Numbered from the stretch's first letter, positions 7,930 to 17,797 are shown. The stretch is 64,000 nt of DNA from Cupriavidus taiwanensis LMG 19424 (GCF_000069785.1 NC_010528.1:1860001-1924000), one strand, 5' to 3'. A program made the numbers and translations. The notes: a model not told the origin generated them from the letters alone.

Positions 7930-9192
7930 CTAGGCGGCCTCCGCCCGTGCGGCGGCCTCGCTGCGCGAGCGGTTGCCGTTACCCACGGTCACCGCGGTAA
8001 AGATCGACAGCAGCTGGAAGCCGCCAATCATGAAGAAGACCCAGGCCGGCAGCCTGGCATCCATCAGCGCGCCGAAGAACAGCGGGCCGCAGGCCAGCCC
8101 GATATCCAGGCCCGAGTAGACCACGCCGTAGACGCGCCCGGTGGCGCCGGCCGGGGCTGCCGCGCGCACCAGCAGGTCGCGCGACGGCCCGGCGGTGCCG
8201 GCGCCAAAGCCGATCACGCCCATCAGCACCGGCACCAGCAGCGCCGGCACCAGGTTCAGCCCCACCAGCACCGCCATCAGGCCCGACACGGTGAAGCTGA
8301 CCGCGATCAGGCGGTCGTGGTTGCTGGTGCGGCTGGCGGCAAAGCCGCCGACGATCATGCCGCCGGCGCTGCACAGCATGTAGACGGTGTACGACGCGGT
8401 GGCCAGCGTGAACGGCATGCCATAGAGGTAGGTCAGCGCGGTTGGCGCAAAGCTCTGGATGCCGGCGGCCGAGAACGTGGTCAGCAGGAAGAAGCCCCAG
8501 CACACCCATACCTGCGGCAGGCGCAGGAAGCCCAGCACGCTGCCACCCGACCCCGCTGCCCGTGCCGCGGGACGGCCCACGGCGCCCTGCACTTCGCGCG
8601 GGTCCAGCACATGGCGCAGCGCCACCAGCACGGCCAGCACGATAAACGCCACCGCCGAGGCCGCCGCCAGCGCCATGCGCCAGTTGGCCAGGTTGGCGAT
8701 CGCCACCAGGAACAGCGGCGCCGCCGCCCAGCCCAGGTTGCCGGAAATGCCATGCACCGAGAACGCGTGCCCCAGCCGCGGCTGCGAGACATGCTTGTTC
8801 AGCAGCGTGAAGTCGGCCGGGTGGAACACGCCATTGCCCAGCCCTGCCACCGCCGCGCCGAACAGCAGCCCGGCATAGCCGCCGCTGGCCGACAGCAGCA
8901 AGGCGGCCGTGCCCAGGCAAGCCAGCCCGCCGAACAGCACCGGCCGCGCGCCGAAGCGGTCCACCACGAAGCCCGACGCAGTCTGCACCACCGCCGAGAC
9001 CGCGAAGAACACCGTCATCAGCAGGCCCAGCTCGGCATAGCTGAGCCCGAACTCGGCCTTGATCCACGGGAACAGCGGCGCCAGCAACAGGTGATAGAAG
9101 TGCGAAACCCCATGCGCCAGTCCCACCAGCCCGATCACCTGGGCGTCGTGACGAAGGGAATTGGGCGTGGGTTCGAGGGCGGCGGTGGGCAT
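7930..9192 (-). CDS. MFS transporter (Fsr-like)
   Basis: This 420-residue twelve-helix major facilitator has an early GLAHGVSHFYHLLLAPLFPW segment reminiscent of fosmidomycin-resistance type carriers, and the loop DRFGARPVLFGG matches the MFS cytoplasmic signature. The ATG at 9192 is chosen because the upstream in-frame extension from a GTG is not hydrophobic and overlaps a transcription terminator. Substrate is unknown. Co-direction with the ThDP enzyme and RraA-like gene suggests an organic acid. It belongs to a unit separate from the two-component pair upstream, since a terminator lies between them. Confidence 0.85.
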   Translation of the reverse strand: MPTAALEPTPNSLRHDAQVIGLVGLAHGVSHFYHLLLAPLFPWIKAEFGLSYAELGLLMTVFFAVSAVVQTASGFVVDRFGARPVLFGGLACLGTAALLLSASGGYAGLLFGAAVAGLGNGVFHPADFTLLNKHVSQPRLGHAFSVHGISGNLGWAAAPLFLVAIANLANWRMALAAASAVAFIVLAVLVALRHVLDPREVQGAVGRPAARAAGSGGSVLGFLRLPQVWVCWGFFLLTTFSAAGIQSFAPTALTYLYGMPFTLATASYTVYMLCSAGGMIVGGFAASRTSNHDRLIAVSFTVSGLMAVLVGLNLVPALLVPVLMGVIGFGAGTAGPSRDLLVRAAAPAGATGRVYGVVYSGLDIGLACGPLFFGALMDARLPAWVFFMIGGFQLLSIFTAVTVGNGNRSRSEAAARAEAA

Positions 9193-9237
9193 GGCGCTGG
9201 CGGTCGGAGGGACGATGCGGTGGGCGGGGCGGCGGGC

Positions 9238-9261
9238 AAAAAAATACGGGCCGAAGCCCGC
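9238..9261 (-). terminator. Intrinsic terminator after the LytT-type regulator gene
   Basis: On the minus strand CGGGC-TTCG-GCCCG (9260-9247), with a stable UUCG tetraloop, runs into TATTTTTTT. It separates the two-component operon from the MFS gene. Confidence 0.8.
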
Positions 9262-9324
9262 ATCATAGAGGAAAACCCCTGCCCGCTGCTGGCGGGCGGC
9301 GGCCACGCCGCCCCGCCCGGGCCC

Positions 9325-10149
9325 TTACATCTGCTTGAACAGGTGCGCGTACTGGCGCGCCACCGGCAGCAGCTCCGGGCGGTCGCGCAGCCGCAGCGAC
9401 AGCCGCCCCAGCGACTGGTTGACCGCGCTGGCCACGCAGCTGATGTTGACCACGGTGCCGCGATGCACCTGCCAGAAGCGCTCCGGATCGAGCTGCTGCG
9501 TCAATTCGCGCAGGCTGGTGCGGATCAGTGCCTCGCCGGCGCCCGACACTACGTTGACGTACTTGTCGGTGGCCTCCAGGTAGATCACTTCATCGACGGG
9601 AATGATGCGCACCTCCTGCCCCACCAGCGCCTTGATAAAGCGCAGGTACTGGCGCTGCGGCGCGCCGGCCGCGCCCGGCGCGGCATGCTCGAGCGATTCA
9701 AGGCGGGCCAGCAGTTGCCCGAGCCGGTCGGTGTCGGCCACCGCAGCCTCGTCATCGTCGTCTTCCGCTTCCGTCGAATCTGACAGCCGGGCCTTCAGGC
9801 GCTGCACGGTCGCCTCCAGCCGTTCACGCTGCACCGGCTTGAGCACGTAGTCGACCGCGGCGCGCTCGAAGGCCTCCAGCGCAAACTGGTCGTAGGCGGT
9901 GACGAACACGACCAGCGGCGGCGCATCGAATTCGATCAGTTCGCGCGCCACGTCCATGCCGCTCATGCCCGGCATGCGGATATCCAGGAACGCCACGCGC
10001 GGCTGGTGCTCGCGCGCCGCCGCCAGCGCGGCCACGCCGTCGTGCACCACGGACACGACCCGCGCCTCGGGCCACAGGGCCGCCAGTTCGGATTCCAGCA
10101 CGCGGGCGAGCAGGGCTTCGTCGTCGGCAATCAGCAGGGTCGGCGTCAT
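9325..10149 (-). CDS. LytTR-family response regulator
   Basis: This 274-residue response regulator has an N-terminal receiver domain with acidic pocket DD at 9-10, phosphorylated Asp56 in AFLDIRMPG and Lys104 in YVLKPV. An acidic linker around 125-140 is followed by a C-terminal LytTR DNA-binding domain from about residue 170 (EVIYLEATDKYVNV, FWQVHRGTVVN). Such AlgR/LytR-type regulators control cell-surface or metabolic genes. It lies 108 bp downstream of the cognate histidine kinase and should be co-transcribed with it. The target cannot be deduced. Confidence 0.93.
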   Translation of the reverse strand: MTPTLLIADDEALLARVLESELAALWPEARVVSVVHDGVAALAAAREHQPRVAFLDIRMPGMSGMDVARELIEFDAPPLVVFVTAYDQFALEAFERAAVDYVLKPVQRERLEATVQRLKARLSDSTEAEDDDDEAAVADTDRLGQLLARLESLEHAAPGAAGAPQRQYLRFIKALVGQEVRIIPVDEVIYLEATDKYVNVVSGAGEALIRTSLRELTQQLDPERFWQVHRGTVVNISCVASAVNQSLGRLSLRLRDRPELLPVARQYAHLFKQM

Positions 10150-10257
10150 GGGGGCGTGGGGCGTTGGCGTTGGCAGCTTCGTGGCACTGCGGGCGCGCCG
10201 GCACGGGCGAAACCTGCAGCGCTTGTTCTTTTCAGGTGAAACGACAGCGGGTGCGCG

Positions 10258-11433
10258 TCAGAGCCGCGGCATGGCCGGGGCGGATACCGGCATGCCTTCC
10301 GGCACGGCGGTCACGGTCTGGGTCACGGTGGGCGCCTCGGCGGGGCGTTCCAGCGGCAGCGTCAGGCGCACCACCACGCCGCGCGGCGTGTTCTCTTCCA
10401 TCTGCATGGTCGCGGCCGCGCCGAAGATGCGCGCCAGCCGCTCGCGCACATGGGTGATGCCCAGCCCCGAGCCCTTGCCCGAGCCATGGCCGAAACCCAC
10501 CCCGGTATCGGCGATCACCACCTGCACCGCGTTGTCGCCGGCGGCGCGCGCTGACAGCCGGATATGGCCGCCGATCATGCAGGGCTCGATGCCGTGCGTG
10601 ACCGCGTTTTCCACCAGCGGCTGGATCAGCATCGGCGGGATCTCCACCTTCGCCAGTTCGCGCGGCAGGTCGATGTCGTAGGAGAGCCGCTGGCCGAAGC
10701 GCATGGCCTGGATCTCGAGGTAGCTGCGCAGCAGCTCGAACTCTTGCCGCAGCGTGCATTGCTCCGCGCGGGTATGCGCCAGCGACATGCGCAGGAAGCC
10801 GATCAGCCGCTGCAGCAGCTGCCGCGCCGCCGGCGGATCGGTGGCAATCAGGCCGTCGAGGTTGGCCAGAGAGTTGAACAGGAAATGCGGCTCGATCTGC
10901 GCCTGCAGCGCCATCAGCTGCGCGCGCACCAGCTGCTTTTCGGCTTCCTCGCGCTGCAGCGCGTCCAGCGCCGCCTGCCGCTCCAGCGACGCCAGCTTTT
11001 CGCGCGACCAGTAGAAGTAGATCATCGACGCGGCCGCCAGCATGCCCACCACCAGGCACATGCGCAGCATGCCGCCGGCCTCGTCGGCCGACTTGGGCGG
11101 CAGGTCCAGCGCCACGCGCGTGGCCCAGCTGCCGAACACCACGCCGGCCGGCACCGCGGCGGCGGCCAGCAGCAGGAACGGCCAGCGGCGCGGCCGGTCG
11201 TTCCACCAGATCACCACGCGCGGAATGTCGATCAGCACCCAGATCGACAGGCCGATCAGCTGGCTGTAGACAAAGTTGTGCCACAGCGTGCCGCCGGTCT
11301 GGAAGCCGTAGTTCAGGCTGATGGCAATCACCGAGTTCATGCACAGCACGAACAGCAGGTCGCGCCCGAGGATATTCAGGCGGGACGGGATGGCGGTGCA
11401 GGCGTGTGAGAAGCAGCGGTCCATGGCGTTCAT
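10258..11433 (-). CDS. LytS/YehU-type sensor histidine kinase
   Basis: This 391-residue membrane histidine kinase has four hydrophobic segments near residues 24-44, 56-74, 84-102 and 122-141. A coiled stretch leads to the His_kinase domain with PHFLFNS (phospho-accepting His183). The ATPase part carries VENAVTHGI (N-box) and DTGVGFGHGSGKGSGLG (G-boxes). It has no large periplasmic sensor domain, so it may sense within the membrane. It pairs with the LytTR regulator immediately downstream. The start may also be a few codons later at the second Met. Confidence 0.92.
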   Translation of the reverse strand: MNAMDRCFSHACTAIPSRLNILGRDLLFVLCMNSVIAISLNYGFQTGGTLWHNFVYSQLIGLSIWVLIDIPRVVIWWNDRPRRWPFLLLAAAAVPAGVVFGSWATRVALDLPPKSADEAGGMLRMCLVVGMLAAASMIYFYWSREKLASLERQAALDALQREEAEKQLVRAQLMALQAQIEPHFLFNSLANLDGLIATDPPAARQLLQRLIGFLRMSLAHTRAEQCTLRQEFELLRSYLEIQAMRFGQRLSYDIDLPRELAKVEIPPMLIQPLVENAVTHGIEPCMIGGHIRLSARAAGDNAVQVVIADTGVGFGHGSGKGSGLGITHVRERLARIFGAAATMQMEENTPRGVVVRLTLPLERPAEAPTVTQTVTAVPEGMPVSAPAMPRL

Positions 11434-11493
11434 GTTAGCGCGGCTTTCGCCATGCGCAATACGGCAAGTGACGGGACGGAGGCTCGGGGTGCG

Positions 11494-11901
11494 TCAGCCA
11501 CCCTGCCCGGTCGCGTCGCCCGAACGCGCGGGTGCAGGCGCAGGCGCCGCGCTGCGGCCGGCCAGCGCGCGCCACCACTGCCCGGACAGGACATAGCGCG
11601 GAAAGGTGATCCACTGCTCGGCCAGGATACGCCCGGCGATATCGGCCGGCCCGGCAAACGGCTCGGGCGCGTGGGCTTCCAGCCGGTGGCCGCGCCCCTG
11701 CAGGGCCATCGACATGCCCATGCAAACCAGCCCCAGCGCGATCGCCGGCAGGTTCAGTCGCAGCAGGCCATAGACGCCCAGCACGGTGCCGGCCATGAAC
11801 ATCGGCACGGCAACGATATGCAGCAGCAGGTTGCGGGGATGCTGGTGGTTGCGGGCATAGCCGCGCCACTGCCGGCGCAGCAGCGGTTCGTCGTCGCGCA
11901 T
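11494..11901 (-). CDS. Small membrane protein resembling DUF962/Mpo1
   Basis: This 135-residue protein has a basic N-terminus containing YARNHQHPRNLLLHIVAVP and two hydrophobic hairpin segments (about 28-48 and 52-66), followed by a WITFPRYVLSG region. The H...N...H pattern and membrane hairpin recall the DUF962/Mpo1 family, in which yeast Mpo1 is a 2-hydroxy-fatty-acid dioxygenase. A reaction here is not established. The tail beyond residue 115 is Ala/Pro-rich and disordered. It is transcribed toward the kinase gene 60 bp away. The 245 bp upstream up to cysB hold no supported feature. Confidence 0.65.
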   Translation of the reverse strand: MRDDEPLLRRQWRGYARNHQHPRNLLLHIVAVPMFMAGTVLGVYGLLRLNLPAIALGLVCMGMSMALQGRGHRLEAHAPEPFAGPADIAGRILAEQWITFPRYVLSGQWWRALAGRSAAPAPAPARSGDATGQGG

Positions 11902-12146
11902 GATCGTCTCTCTCTCCCTTGCCCGGTCCTTGCCGACCGGCGGCCGCGCGCAAACTTTGCTGCGCTGCGGTACACGTGCGCTGCCGGCCGGGATGCCAGC
12001 GCGGGCACGTGCTGGGAATGTACCCCGCGGCGGAGGTGGGGGAAAGTCTCTTGCGACGAACGGCGGGCACGGGGTGCGAACGGCACCGTGCGGGTGCGGA
12101 CGGCGTGTCCGCCGCCCCGCAAGGTGCCGCCGGCGCCGCGCGCCGC

Positions 12147-13091
12147 TCAGGCGGCCAGCGCCTGGCGGTCCTGCTCGGACAGCGCGCTGCTTACGGTATC
12201 GCGCGACAGGTGCGGCGCGAACATGTTGATGAAGGCGTGCGCATAGCCGCGCAGGTATGCGCCGCGGCGCACCGCCACGCTGGTGGTGTTGGGCGCGAAC
12301 AGGTGGTCGGCCGAGATCCGCACCAGGCCGGAGTCCTTGCGCTCGTCATAGGCCATCGAAGCGATGATGCCGACGCCAAGGTCCAGTTCGGCATAGGTCT
12401 TGATCACATCCGCGTCCAGCGCCGTCAGCACGATCTCGGGCTGCAGGCCCGCCTCGGCAAAGGCGCTGTCGATCTTGCGGCGGCCGGTGAAGCCGGCGTC
12501 GTAGGTGATCAGCTGGAAACCCGCGACGTCCTCGAGCGTGGGCTCGGGCAGGCGCGTGAGCGGATGGTCCGGCGACACCACCAGCACGTGCTGCCAGCTG
12601 TAGGCCTCGAACGAGGTCAGGCCGGCCTCGGTCGCCAGCGCCTCGGTCGCAATGCCGATATCGGCCTGCCCGGTCAGCAGCAGCTCGACGATATGCGTGG
12701 GCGATGCTTCCTGCAGCGCCAGCGTCACATGCGGGTATTCGCGGCGGAAGGCCTGCACCACGCGTGGCAAGGCATAGCGCGCCTGCGTGTGGGTGGTGGC
12801 GACGGTAAGCCGGCCGGTGTGGCGGCCGGCGTATTCGTCGCCAGCCTGGCGCAGGTTCTCGGCCTCGAGCAGCAGGCGCTCGACGATGCGCACGATCTCG
12901 CGGCCGGGCTCGGTGAGCCCGGTCAGGCGCTTGCCGTAGCGCTCGAAGATCTCCACGCCCAGCTCCTCCTCCAGCTCGCGGATCTGGCGCGACACGCCGG
13001 GCTGCGAGGTATAGAGCGCGTTGGCGACCTCGGTCAGGTTGAACTGGCGGCGTACCGCCTCGCGGATCGAACGGAGTTGCTGGAAGTTCAT
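12147..13091 (-). CDS. cysB: LysR-type sulfur regulator CysB
   Basis: This 314-residue LysR protein begins [12 protein letters not shown] and has the winged helix-turn-helix [17 protein letters not shown] near residues 29-46, both hallmarks of CysB/Cbl. The effector domain contains [11 protein letters not shown], the region where CysB binds sulfate or acetylserine-type ligands. In family members it activates sulfate and sulfonate assimilation when sulfur is scarce. Its start overlaps the cysA stop by 4 bp (ATGA), so the regulator is translationally coupled to the transporter it should control. That arrangement gives autogenous feedback. Confidence 0.95.
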   Translation of the reverse strand: MNFQQLRSIREAVRRQFNLTEVANALYTSQPGVSRQIRELEEELGVEIFERYGKRLTGLTEPGREIVRIVERLLLEAENLRQAGDEYAGRHTGRLTVATTHTQARYALPRVVQAFRREYPHVTLALQEASPTHIVELLLTGQADIGIATEALATEAGLTSFEAYSWQHVLVVSPDHPLTRLPEPTLEDVAGFQLITYDAGFTGRRKIDSAFAEAGLQPEIVLTALDADVIKTYAELDLGVGIIASMAYDERKDSGLVRISADHLFAPNTTSVAVRRGAYLRGYAHAFINMFAPHLSRDTVSSALSEQDRQALAA

Positions 13092-14200
13092 CGTGCGGCC
13101 TCTTGTTCCTGGGTGGGGGCGGTGCCGTTGGCCTGCGTAAAGACGCGCAGCTGGCGCGGGCGCACGGCAAGCAGCTCGCCTTCGCGGAATCCCGCGTGGC
13201 GGAAGCGCTCGAGCGGCAGCGCCACCTCGATCACGTCCTGGTTGTCTTCCCGCTCGAGTTCGAGCTGCGCCACCGGACCCAGCGTCAGCGCGCGGCGCAG
13301 CGTGACGGCGATGCCGTCGGCGCCGGGCGCATAGCGCTCCAGGTCCAGGTCGTGCGGACGGACGTACGCGACGGCATCGCCGGCGGTCTCGTGGCCGCTG
13401 CCGACCACCGGCAGCACCGCCTCGCCGGTATGCAGCAGGCCGCCGCTCTCGCCCACTTCCAGCCGGCCATGGAACAGGTTCACGTTGCCGAGGAAGCCGA
13501 ATACGAACGGCGTGGCCGGATGGTTGTAGACCGCCTCGGGCGAGCCGAACTGCTCGACGCGGCCACGGTTCATCAGCACCACCTGGTCGGCCACTTCCAG
13601 CGCCTCTTCCTGGTCGTGCGTGACGAACACGCTGGTCACGTGCAGCTCATCGTGCAGGCGCCGCAGCCAGCGGCGCAGTTCCTTGCGCACCTTGGCGTCG
13701 AGCGCGCCGAAGGGTTCGTCGAGCAGCAGCACGCGCGGCTCCACCGCCAGCGCGCGCGCCAGGGCGATGCGCTGGCGCTGGCCGCCCGACAGCTGCGCCG
13801 GGTAGCGGTCGGCGAGCCAGTCGAGCTGGACCAGGTCGAGCAGCGCATGCACCTTCTCGCGGATCTGCGCTTCGCTCGGGCGCTCGGCGCGCGGCTTCAC
13901 GCGCAGGCCGAAGGCCACGTTCTCGAACACGCTCATGTGCTTGAACAGCGCGTAGTGCTGGAATACGAAGCCCACCTGGCGCTGGCGCACATGCTGGTCG
14001 GAGGCATCGCGCCCGGACAGCACGATCTGGCCCGCGTCGGCGCGCTCCAGGCCGGCGATGATGCGCAGCAGCGTGGTCTTGCCGCAACCGGACGGGCCCA
14101 GCAGCGCGGTCAGCTCGCCTTCGTCGAAATCGAGCGAGACATTGTCCAGCGCGACGAAATCGCCAAAGCGCTTCTCTACGTTCTTGACCTGGATGCTCAT
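13088..14200 (-). CDS. cysA: Sulfate/thiosulfate ABC transporter ATPase
   Basis: This 370-residue ATPase has Walker [10 protein letters not shown] (35-43), signature LSGGQRQR near 137, Walker B VLLLDEP and a C-terminal TOBE-type regulatory region, as in CysA. It energises sulfate import through CysT and CysW. The ATG at 14200 is chosen because it gives the canonical [13 protein letters not shown] start; it overlaps the cysW stop by 4 bp. The product is cytoplasmic and peripheral to the membrane. Confidence 0.97.
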   Translation of the reverse strand: MSIQVKNVEKRFGDFVALDNVSLDFDEGELTALLGPSGCGKTTLLRIIAGLERADAGQIVLSGRDASDQHVRQRQVGFVFQHYALFKHMSVFENVAFGLRVKPRAERPSEAQIREKVHALLDLVQLDWLADRYPAQLSGGQRQRIALARALAVEPRVLLLDEPFGALDAKVRKELRRWLRRLHDELHVTSVFVTHDQEEALEVADQVVLMNRGRVEQFGSPEAVYNHPATPFVFGFLGNVNLFHGRLEVGESGGLLHTGEAVLPVVGSGHETAGDAVAYVRPHDLDLERYAPGADGIAVTLRRALTLGPVAQLELEREDNQDVIEVALPLERFRHAGFREGELLAVRPRQLRVFTQANGTAPTQEQEAAR

Positions 14201-15138
14201 GATGCTTGTCCTTGCATTGAAGCCGGCAGGCTTGCCAGCGGCCGCTCCGGTGCAGCCTCTTCGGTTTCCTTGCGGGCGCGCCATTCCACCAGCGTCTTGA
14301 TGCCGAGCGTCACCAGCGCCAGCAGCGTCAGCAGCGACGCCACCGCGAACGCGGCCGCGAAGTTGTACTCGTTGTAGAGGATCTCCACGTGCAGCGGCAT
14401 GGTGTTGGTCAGCCCGCGGATATGGCCCGACACCACCGACACCGCGCCGAACTCGCCCATCGCCCGCGCATTGCACAGGATCACGCCGTACAGCAGGCCC
14501 CAGCGGATATTGGGCAGCGTGATATGGCGGAAGGTCTGCCAGCCCGACGCGCCCAGCACGATCGCGGCCTCTTCCTCTTCGCTGCCCTGCGCCTGCATCA
14601 GCGGGATCAGCTCGCGCGCCACGAAGGGGAAGGTGACGAAGATGGTGGCCAGCACGATGCCCGGCACCGCGAACATGATCTTGATGTCGTGCGCCTGCAG
14701 CCACGGACCCAGCCAGCCCTGCGCGCCGAACAGCAGCACATAGACCAGGCCCGAGATCACCGGCGACACCGAGAACGGCAGGTCGATCAGCGTGATCAGC
14801 AGGTTCTTGCCGCGGAAGTCGAACTTGGCGATGGCCCACGCCGCCGCCACGCCGAACACTACGTTCAGCGGCACGGCGATCGCCGCCACCGTCAGCGTGA
14901 GCTGGATCGCGGCCAGCGCGTCGGGCTCGACCAGCGCTTCCCAGTACGTCTGCACGCCCTTGCGCAAGGCTTCATAGAACACCGACGCCAGCGGCACGAA
15001 CAGGAACAGCGTCAGGAACAGCACCGCCACCGCGATCAGCGTGTAGCGCACCCATGGCGCCTCGCCGGTGGCATCGAAGCGGTGATGGCCGCTGGCGCCG
15101 CCCTGCCCGCCCAGGCGTGCCGAAACAGATCCGGCCAT
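14197..15138 (-). CDS. cysW: Sulfate ABC transporter permease CysW
   Basis: This 313-residue permease has six predicted membrane spans and the EAA loop region [24 protein letters not shown] that contacts CysA. Family text such as [31 protein letters not shown] is typical of CysW. The start at 15138 leaves a 1-bp gap from the cysT stop. It forms the inner-membrane channel with CysT. Confidence 0.96.
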   Translation of the reverse strand: MAGSVSARLGGQGGASGHHRFDATGEAPWVRYTLIAVAVLFLTLFLFVPLASVFYEALRKGVQTYWEALVEPDALAAIQLTLTVAAIAVPLNVVFGVAAAWAIAKFDFRGKNLLITLIDLPFSVSPVISGLVYVLLFGAQGWLGPWLQAHDIKIMFAVPGIVLATIFVTFPFVARELIPLMQAQGSEEEEAAIVLGASGWQTFRHITLPNIRWGLLYGVILCNARAMGEFGAVSVVSGHIRGLTNTMPLHVEILYNEYNFAAAFAVASLLTLLALVTLGIKTLVEWRARKETEEAAPERPLASLPASMQGQAS

Positions 15139-15139
15139 C

Positions 15140-16096
15140 TCAGAACTCCTTGCCCGTAGCGGGCGCTTCAGCAGCCAGCGCGGCGCGCGCACCGGACTGG
15201 TGGCGGCGCGTCCAGGCCTGCAGCAGGTTGATCAGCAGCAGCAGCGCGAACGAGATCACCAGCATCACCACCGCCACCGCGGTGGCACCGGCGTAATCGT
15301 ATTGCTCCAGCTTGGAATAGATCATCAGCGGCGCGATCTCGGACACCATCGGCATGTTGCCCGAGATGAATACCACCGAGCCGTATTCGCCGGTGGCGCG
15401 CGCGAAGGACAGCGCAAACCCCGTCAGCAGCGCCGGCAGGATGGCCGGCAGGATCACGCGGCGGAAGGTTTGCAGCCGGTTGGCGCCCAGGCTGGCCGCG
15501 GCTTCTTCCAGCTCCTGCTCGACGTCTTCGAGCACCGGCTGCACCGTGCGCACCACGAACGGCAGGCCGATAAAGGTCAGCGCCACCACCACGCCCAGCG
15601 GCGTGAACGCGACCTTGATGCCGAGCGGCTCCAGGTAGCGACCGATCCAGCCGTTGCCCGCGAACAGCGCGGTCAGCGCGATGCCGGCCACCGCGGTCGG
15701 CAGCGCGAACGGCAGGTCGACCAGCGCATCGATCAGGCGCTTGCCGACAAAGCGGTAGCGCACCAGCACCCACGCCACGATCAGCCCGAACACCGTATTG
15801 ACGATAGCCGCGATCAGCGACGCGCCGAAGCTCAGCTGCAGCGATGCCAGCACGCGCGGCGCCGTGATCGAGGTCCAGAACGCGTCCCACGTCATCGTGA
15901 ACGTCTTCAGGAACGTGGCCGACAGCGGCACCAGCACGATCAGCGTCAGGTAGAACAGCGTGAACCCGAGCGACAGGCCGAAGCCCGGCAGCACCGTGAA
16001 GCGCTGCCTGGACGGGTTGCGCGGCGCGCGCGCCGAATCGGACGCGCGGGGCGCCGCCGGCGGCGGCGTGTCCGCCAGGGAGATGGATGGAGGCAT
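15140..16096 (-). CDS. cysT: Sulfate ABC transporter permease CysT
   Basis: This 318-residue permease is the partner of CysW. A Pro/Ala-rich cytoplasmic N-terminus of about 35 residues precedes the first span. The EAA loop [23 protein letters not shown] and the segment [17 protein letters not shown] identify it as CysT (CysU). It is first in the cysTWA-cysB unit, with a promoter-like AT-rich leader in the 157 bp upstream. The dedicated binding protein gene, sbp, lies at the far upstream end of the same gene row rather than next to it. Confidence 0.96.
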   Translation of the reverse strand: MPPSISLADTPPPAAPRASDSARAPRNPSRQRFTVLPGFGLSLGFTLFYLTLIVLVPLSATFLKTFTMTWDAFWTSITAPRVLASLQLSFGASLIAAIVNTVFGLIVAWVLVRYRFVGKRLIDALVDLPFALPTAVAGIALTALFAGNGWIGRYLEPLGIKVAFTPLGVVVALTFIGLPFVVRTVQPVLEDVEQELEEAAASLGANRLQTFRRVILPAILPALLTGFALSFARATGEYGSVVFISGNMPMVSEIAPLMIYSKLEQYDYAGATAVAVVMLVISFALLLLINLLQAWTRRHQSGARAALAAEAPATGKEF

Positions 16097-16163
16097 GTCG
16101 TCTCGTCTGTGAGCGGTGCGCTGCCAGGCCCGATGGCCCAGCGTCGCCCGCTGTCCTTTATGA

Positions 16164-16253
16164 TGCCGGCGCCTATTGCGCCGGCCTACGAGACAGATTC
16201 TGCAGACCCGCCTTTATAAAAAGAACGAATCTTTATGAATTTTCTTAGACGGT
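16164..16253 (-). promoter_or_regulatory. Putative CysB-dependent promoter and leader of cysTWA-cysB
   Basis: This short, strikingly AT-rich tract lies in otherwise GC-rich DNA. On the minus strand a TATAAA -10 (16213-16218) is preceded 17 bp upstream by a very poor -35 hexamer, as expected for an activator-dependent promoter. The predicted leader contains a perfect 8-bp hairpin (16165-16172 with 16178-16185) without a T-run. CysB sites are too degenerate to locate by eye. Confidence 0.45.
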
Positions 16254-16925
16254 TTAGATATAAGGGACCGTCGAGGCGACTTCGACGCCGGCCTCCCATG
16301 GGGTGGCTGAGGCACTTTGTGTGCCGGTGTCGCCGGCCTGTGTGATCCGCTGTACCAGCGTATCGAGCAGCGCGAGACCTTCCGGCCACTCGCCGAGGCC
16401 CGAATCGGCATTGATATGGCCCAGATGGCCCACGTCGACCAGTTCGCTGCCCCACAGCGTGCCCCACGAGAATGCGGTGCGCTGCGGCATCCACGGGTCG
16501 TTGCGGCTGGCCGCAAGTATGGTAGGGAACGGCAGGCGGTACGCGGGCAGCAAGGCCGCCACGCCGAACTTGTCCGGATCGGCCGGCGCCACCAGCAATG
16601 CCCCGGCGATGCCGACCGGGTCCAGCGCCGCCTGGCGCAGCGTGGCCAGGCAGCCGAAGCTGTGCGCCACCAGCACGGCGCCGCGCGCGGCCACGCGCCG
16701 GGCCCGCATCACGCCTTCGGAAACGCGCTCGGCCCACAGCGGCAGGCTCGGCCGCGACCAGTCATGCTGCTCCACCCGCTGCCAGTCCGGGAACTGCTGC
16801 TCCCAGCGGCTCTGCCAGTGCCCGGGGCCGCTGCCATGCAATCCCGGCACCGTCAGCACCTGCAGGTGGCGCGGAATCTCCAGCCGCGCGGCGCGGCGCG
16901 GCAAGGTCTTGTCCGAATGCGTCAT
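16254..16925 (-). CDS. RBBP9/YdeN-type serine hydrolase
   Basis: This 223-residue alpha/beta hydrolase of the RBBP9/YdeN family contains VPGLHGSGPGHWQSRWE near the N-terminus, nucleophile Ser in AHSFGC, acid Asp in ASRNDPWMP and catalytic His in VGHLGHINADSGLG. The whole triad is intact. Function of the bacterial family is poorly known. It overlaps the preceding EAL-type gene by 4 bp (ATGA) and sits between the sulfonate and sulfate transporter genes, so it is expressed with sulfur-starvation genes. A role in releasing sulfur from ester or thioester compounds would be speculation. Confidence 0.88.
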   Translation of the reverse strand: MTHSDKTLPRRAARLEIPRHLQVLTVPGLHGSGPGHWQSRWEQQFPDWQRVEQHDWSRPSLPLWAERVSEGVMRARRVAARGAVLVAHSFGCLATLRQAALDPVGIAGALLVAPADPDKFGVAALLPAYRLPFPTILAASRNDPWMPQRTAFSWGTLWGSELVDVGHLGHINADSGLGEWPEGLALLDTLVQRITQAGDTGTQSASATPWEAGVEVASTVPYI

Positions 16926-17797
16926 ACCGGCTCCTCGCTCAGTGCATGCGGCGTCGCGACATCAGGTGCCGCGCCGCCACGCCCATCCGCCGCGCGCAGC
17001 GCGGCCGCGCTGACCAGCCCGCCGGCAAAGGCACCCTGCCCCAGGCCGATGCCAGCGGCCTGCAGGCGCTCGATGCTCTCGGTGTCCTGCAGCCGGCGCC
17101 CGATCAGAGTGACGCCCGCGCTGGCCGCGCTGGCGCGCAGCCCGGACAGCTGGCGGTCGGTCCAGGTGCGGCGCATGTCCAGCTTGAGCCAGTCCGGCAG
17201 CGCATGCGCCATCAGCGCGCCCGCCTCGGCCGGATCCGAGGCCTGCAGGCTCACCGCGAAGCCATTGCGCCGGTAATTGCCCACCACATGCAGCAACAGC
17301 CCCAGATCGTCATTGGCGCTGGCCGGCACCTGGATCACAAAGCGCTCCAGCGGCAACCCCAGCGACTGCAGCGCGCGCCGGAAAGCCGCGCCGTGGTCGT
17401 CGGCCACGGCGGCCAGCAGCCGGTTGTGCACGTTCAGCACCAGCTTGTGCCCGCCGTCCGCCGCAAAGTAGTTGATGGCATGCAGCAGGCGCGAGAGCCG
17501 GTCAAGCGATACCAGCGTATGGTCGTCCGCGGCCATCGCGAACAGCTTCCATGCCGCCAGGCCGACGCCATCCTCGGCGTAGGTATGGATGGCGCCTTCA
17601 TGCGCCACCACCTGCCGGTCCGCCAGCGTGACCAGCGGCTCGAACGCACTGGTCAGCGAGCAGTTAAAGAATTGGCCCTGCACCTGCCCGCGCGCATCGC
17701 GCCACAGTTGCCGGTCCGCCAGCGGCTGGCGCGGCAGCGATTCGAGATAGCGTTGGAGCGCAGACGCTGCGCCCGTCGGTTCATGCACGCCTGGCAT
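16922..17797 (-). CDS. EAL-domain protein with degenerate active site
   Basis: This 291-residue protein is mostly an EAL fold. The signature is altered to EGA (67-69, first metal-ligand Glu kept). NVHN near 122 stands for the NxN motif, WLKLD near 203 matches the substrate-lysine strand, and GQGAFAGG near 252 matches the QGY/G segment. The usual DD aspartates are not recognisable. It may therefore bind rather than hydrolyse cyclic di-GMP, or act as a protein-interaction module. The start at 17797 has AAGGATC upstream; an in-frame ATG at 17884 with a weaker site is possible. It is embedded in the sulfur locus. Confidence 0.8.
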   Translation of the reverse strand: MPGVHEPTGAASALQRYLESLPRQPLADRQLWRDARGQVQGQFFNCSLTSAFEPLVTLADRQVVAHEGAIHTYAEDGVGLAAWKLFAMAADDHTLVSLDRLSRLLHAINYFAADGGHKLVLNVHNRLLAAVADDHGAAFRRALQSLGLPLERFVIQVPASANDDLGLLLHVVGNYRRNGFAVSLQASDPAEAGALMAHALPDWLKLDMRRTWTDRQLSGLRASAASAGVTLIGRRLQDTESIERLQAAGIGLGQGAFAGGLVSAAALRAADGRGGAAPDVATPHALSEEPV

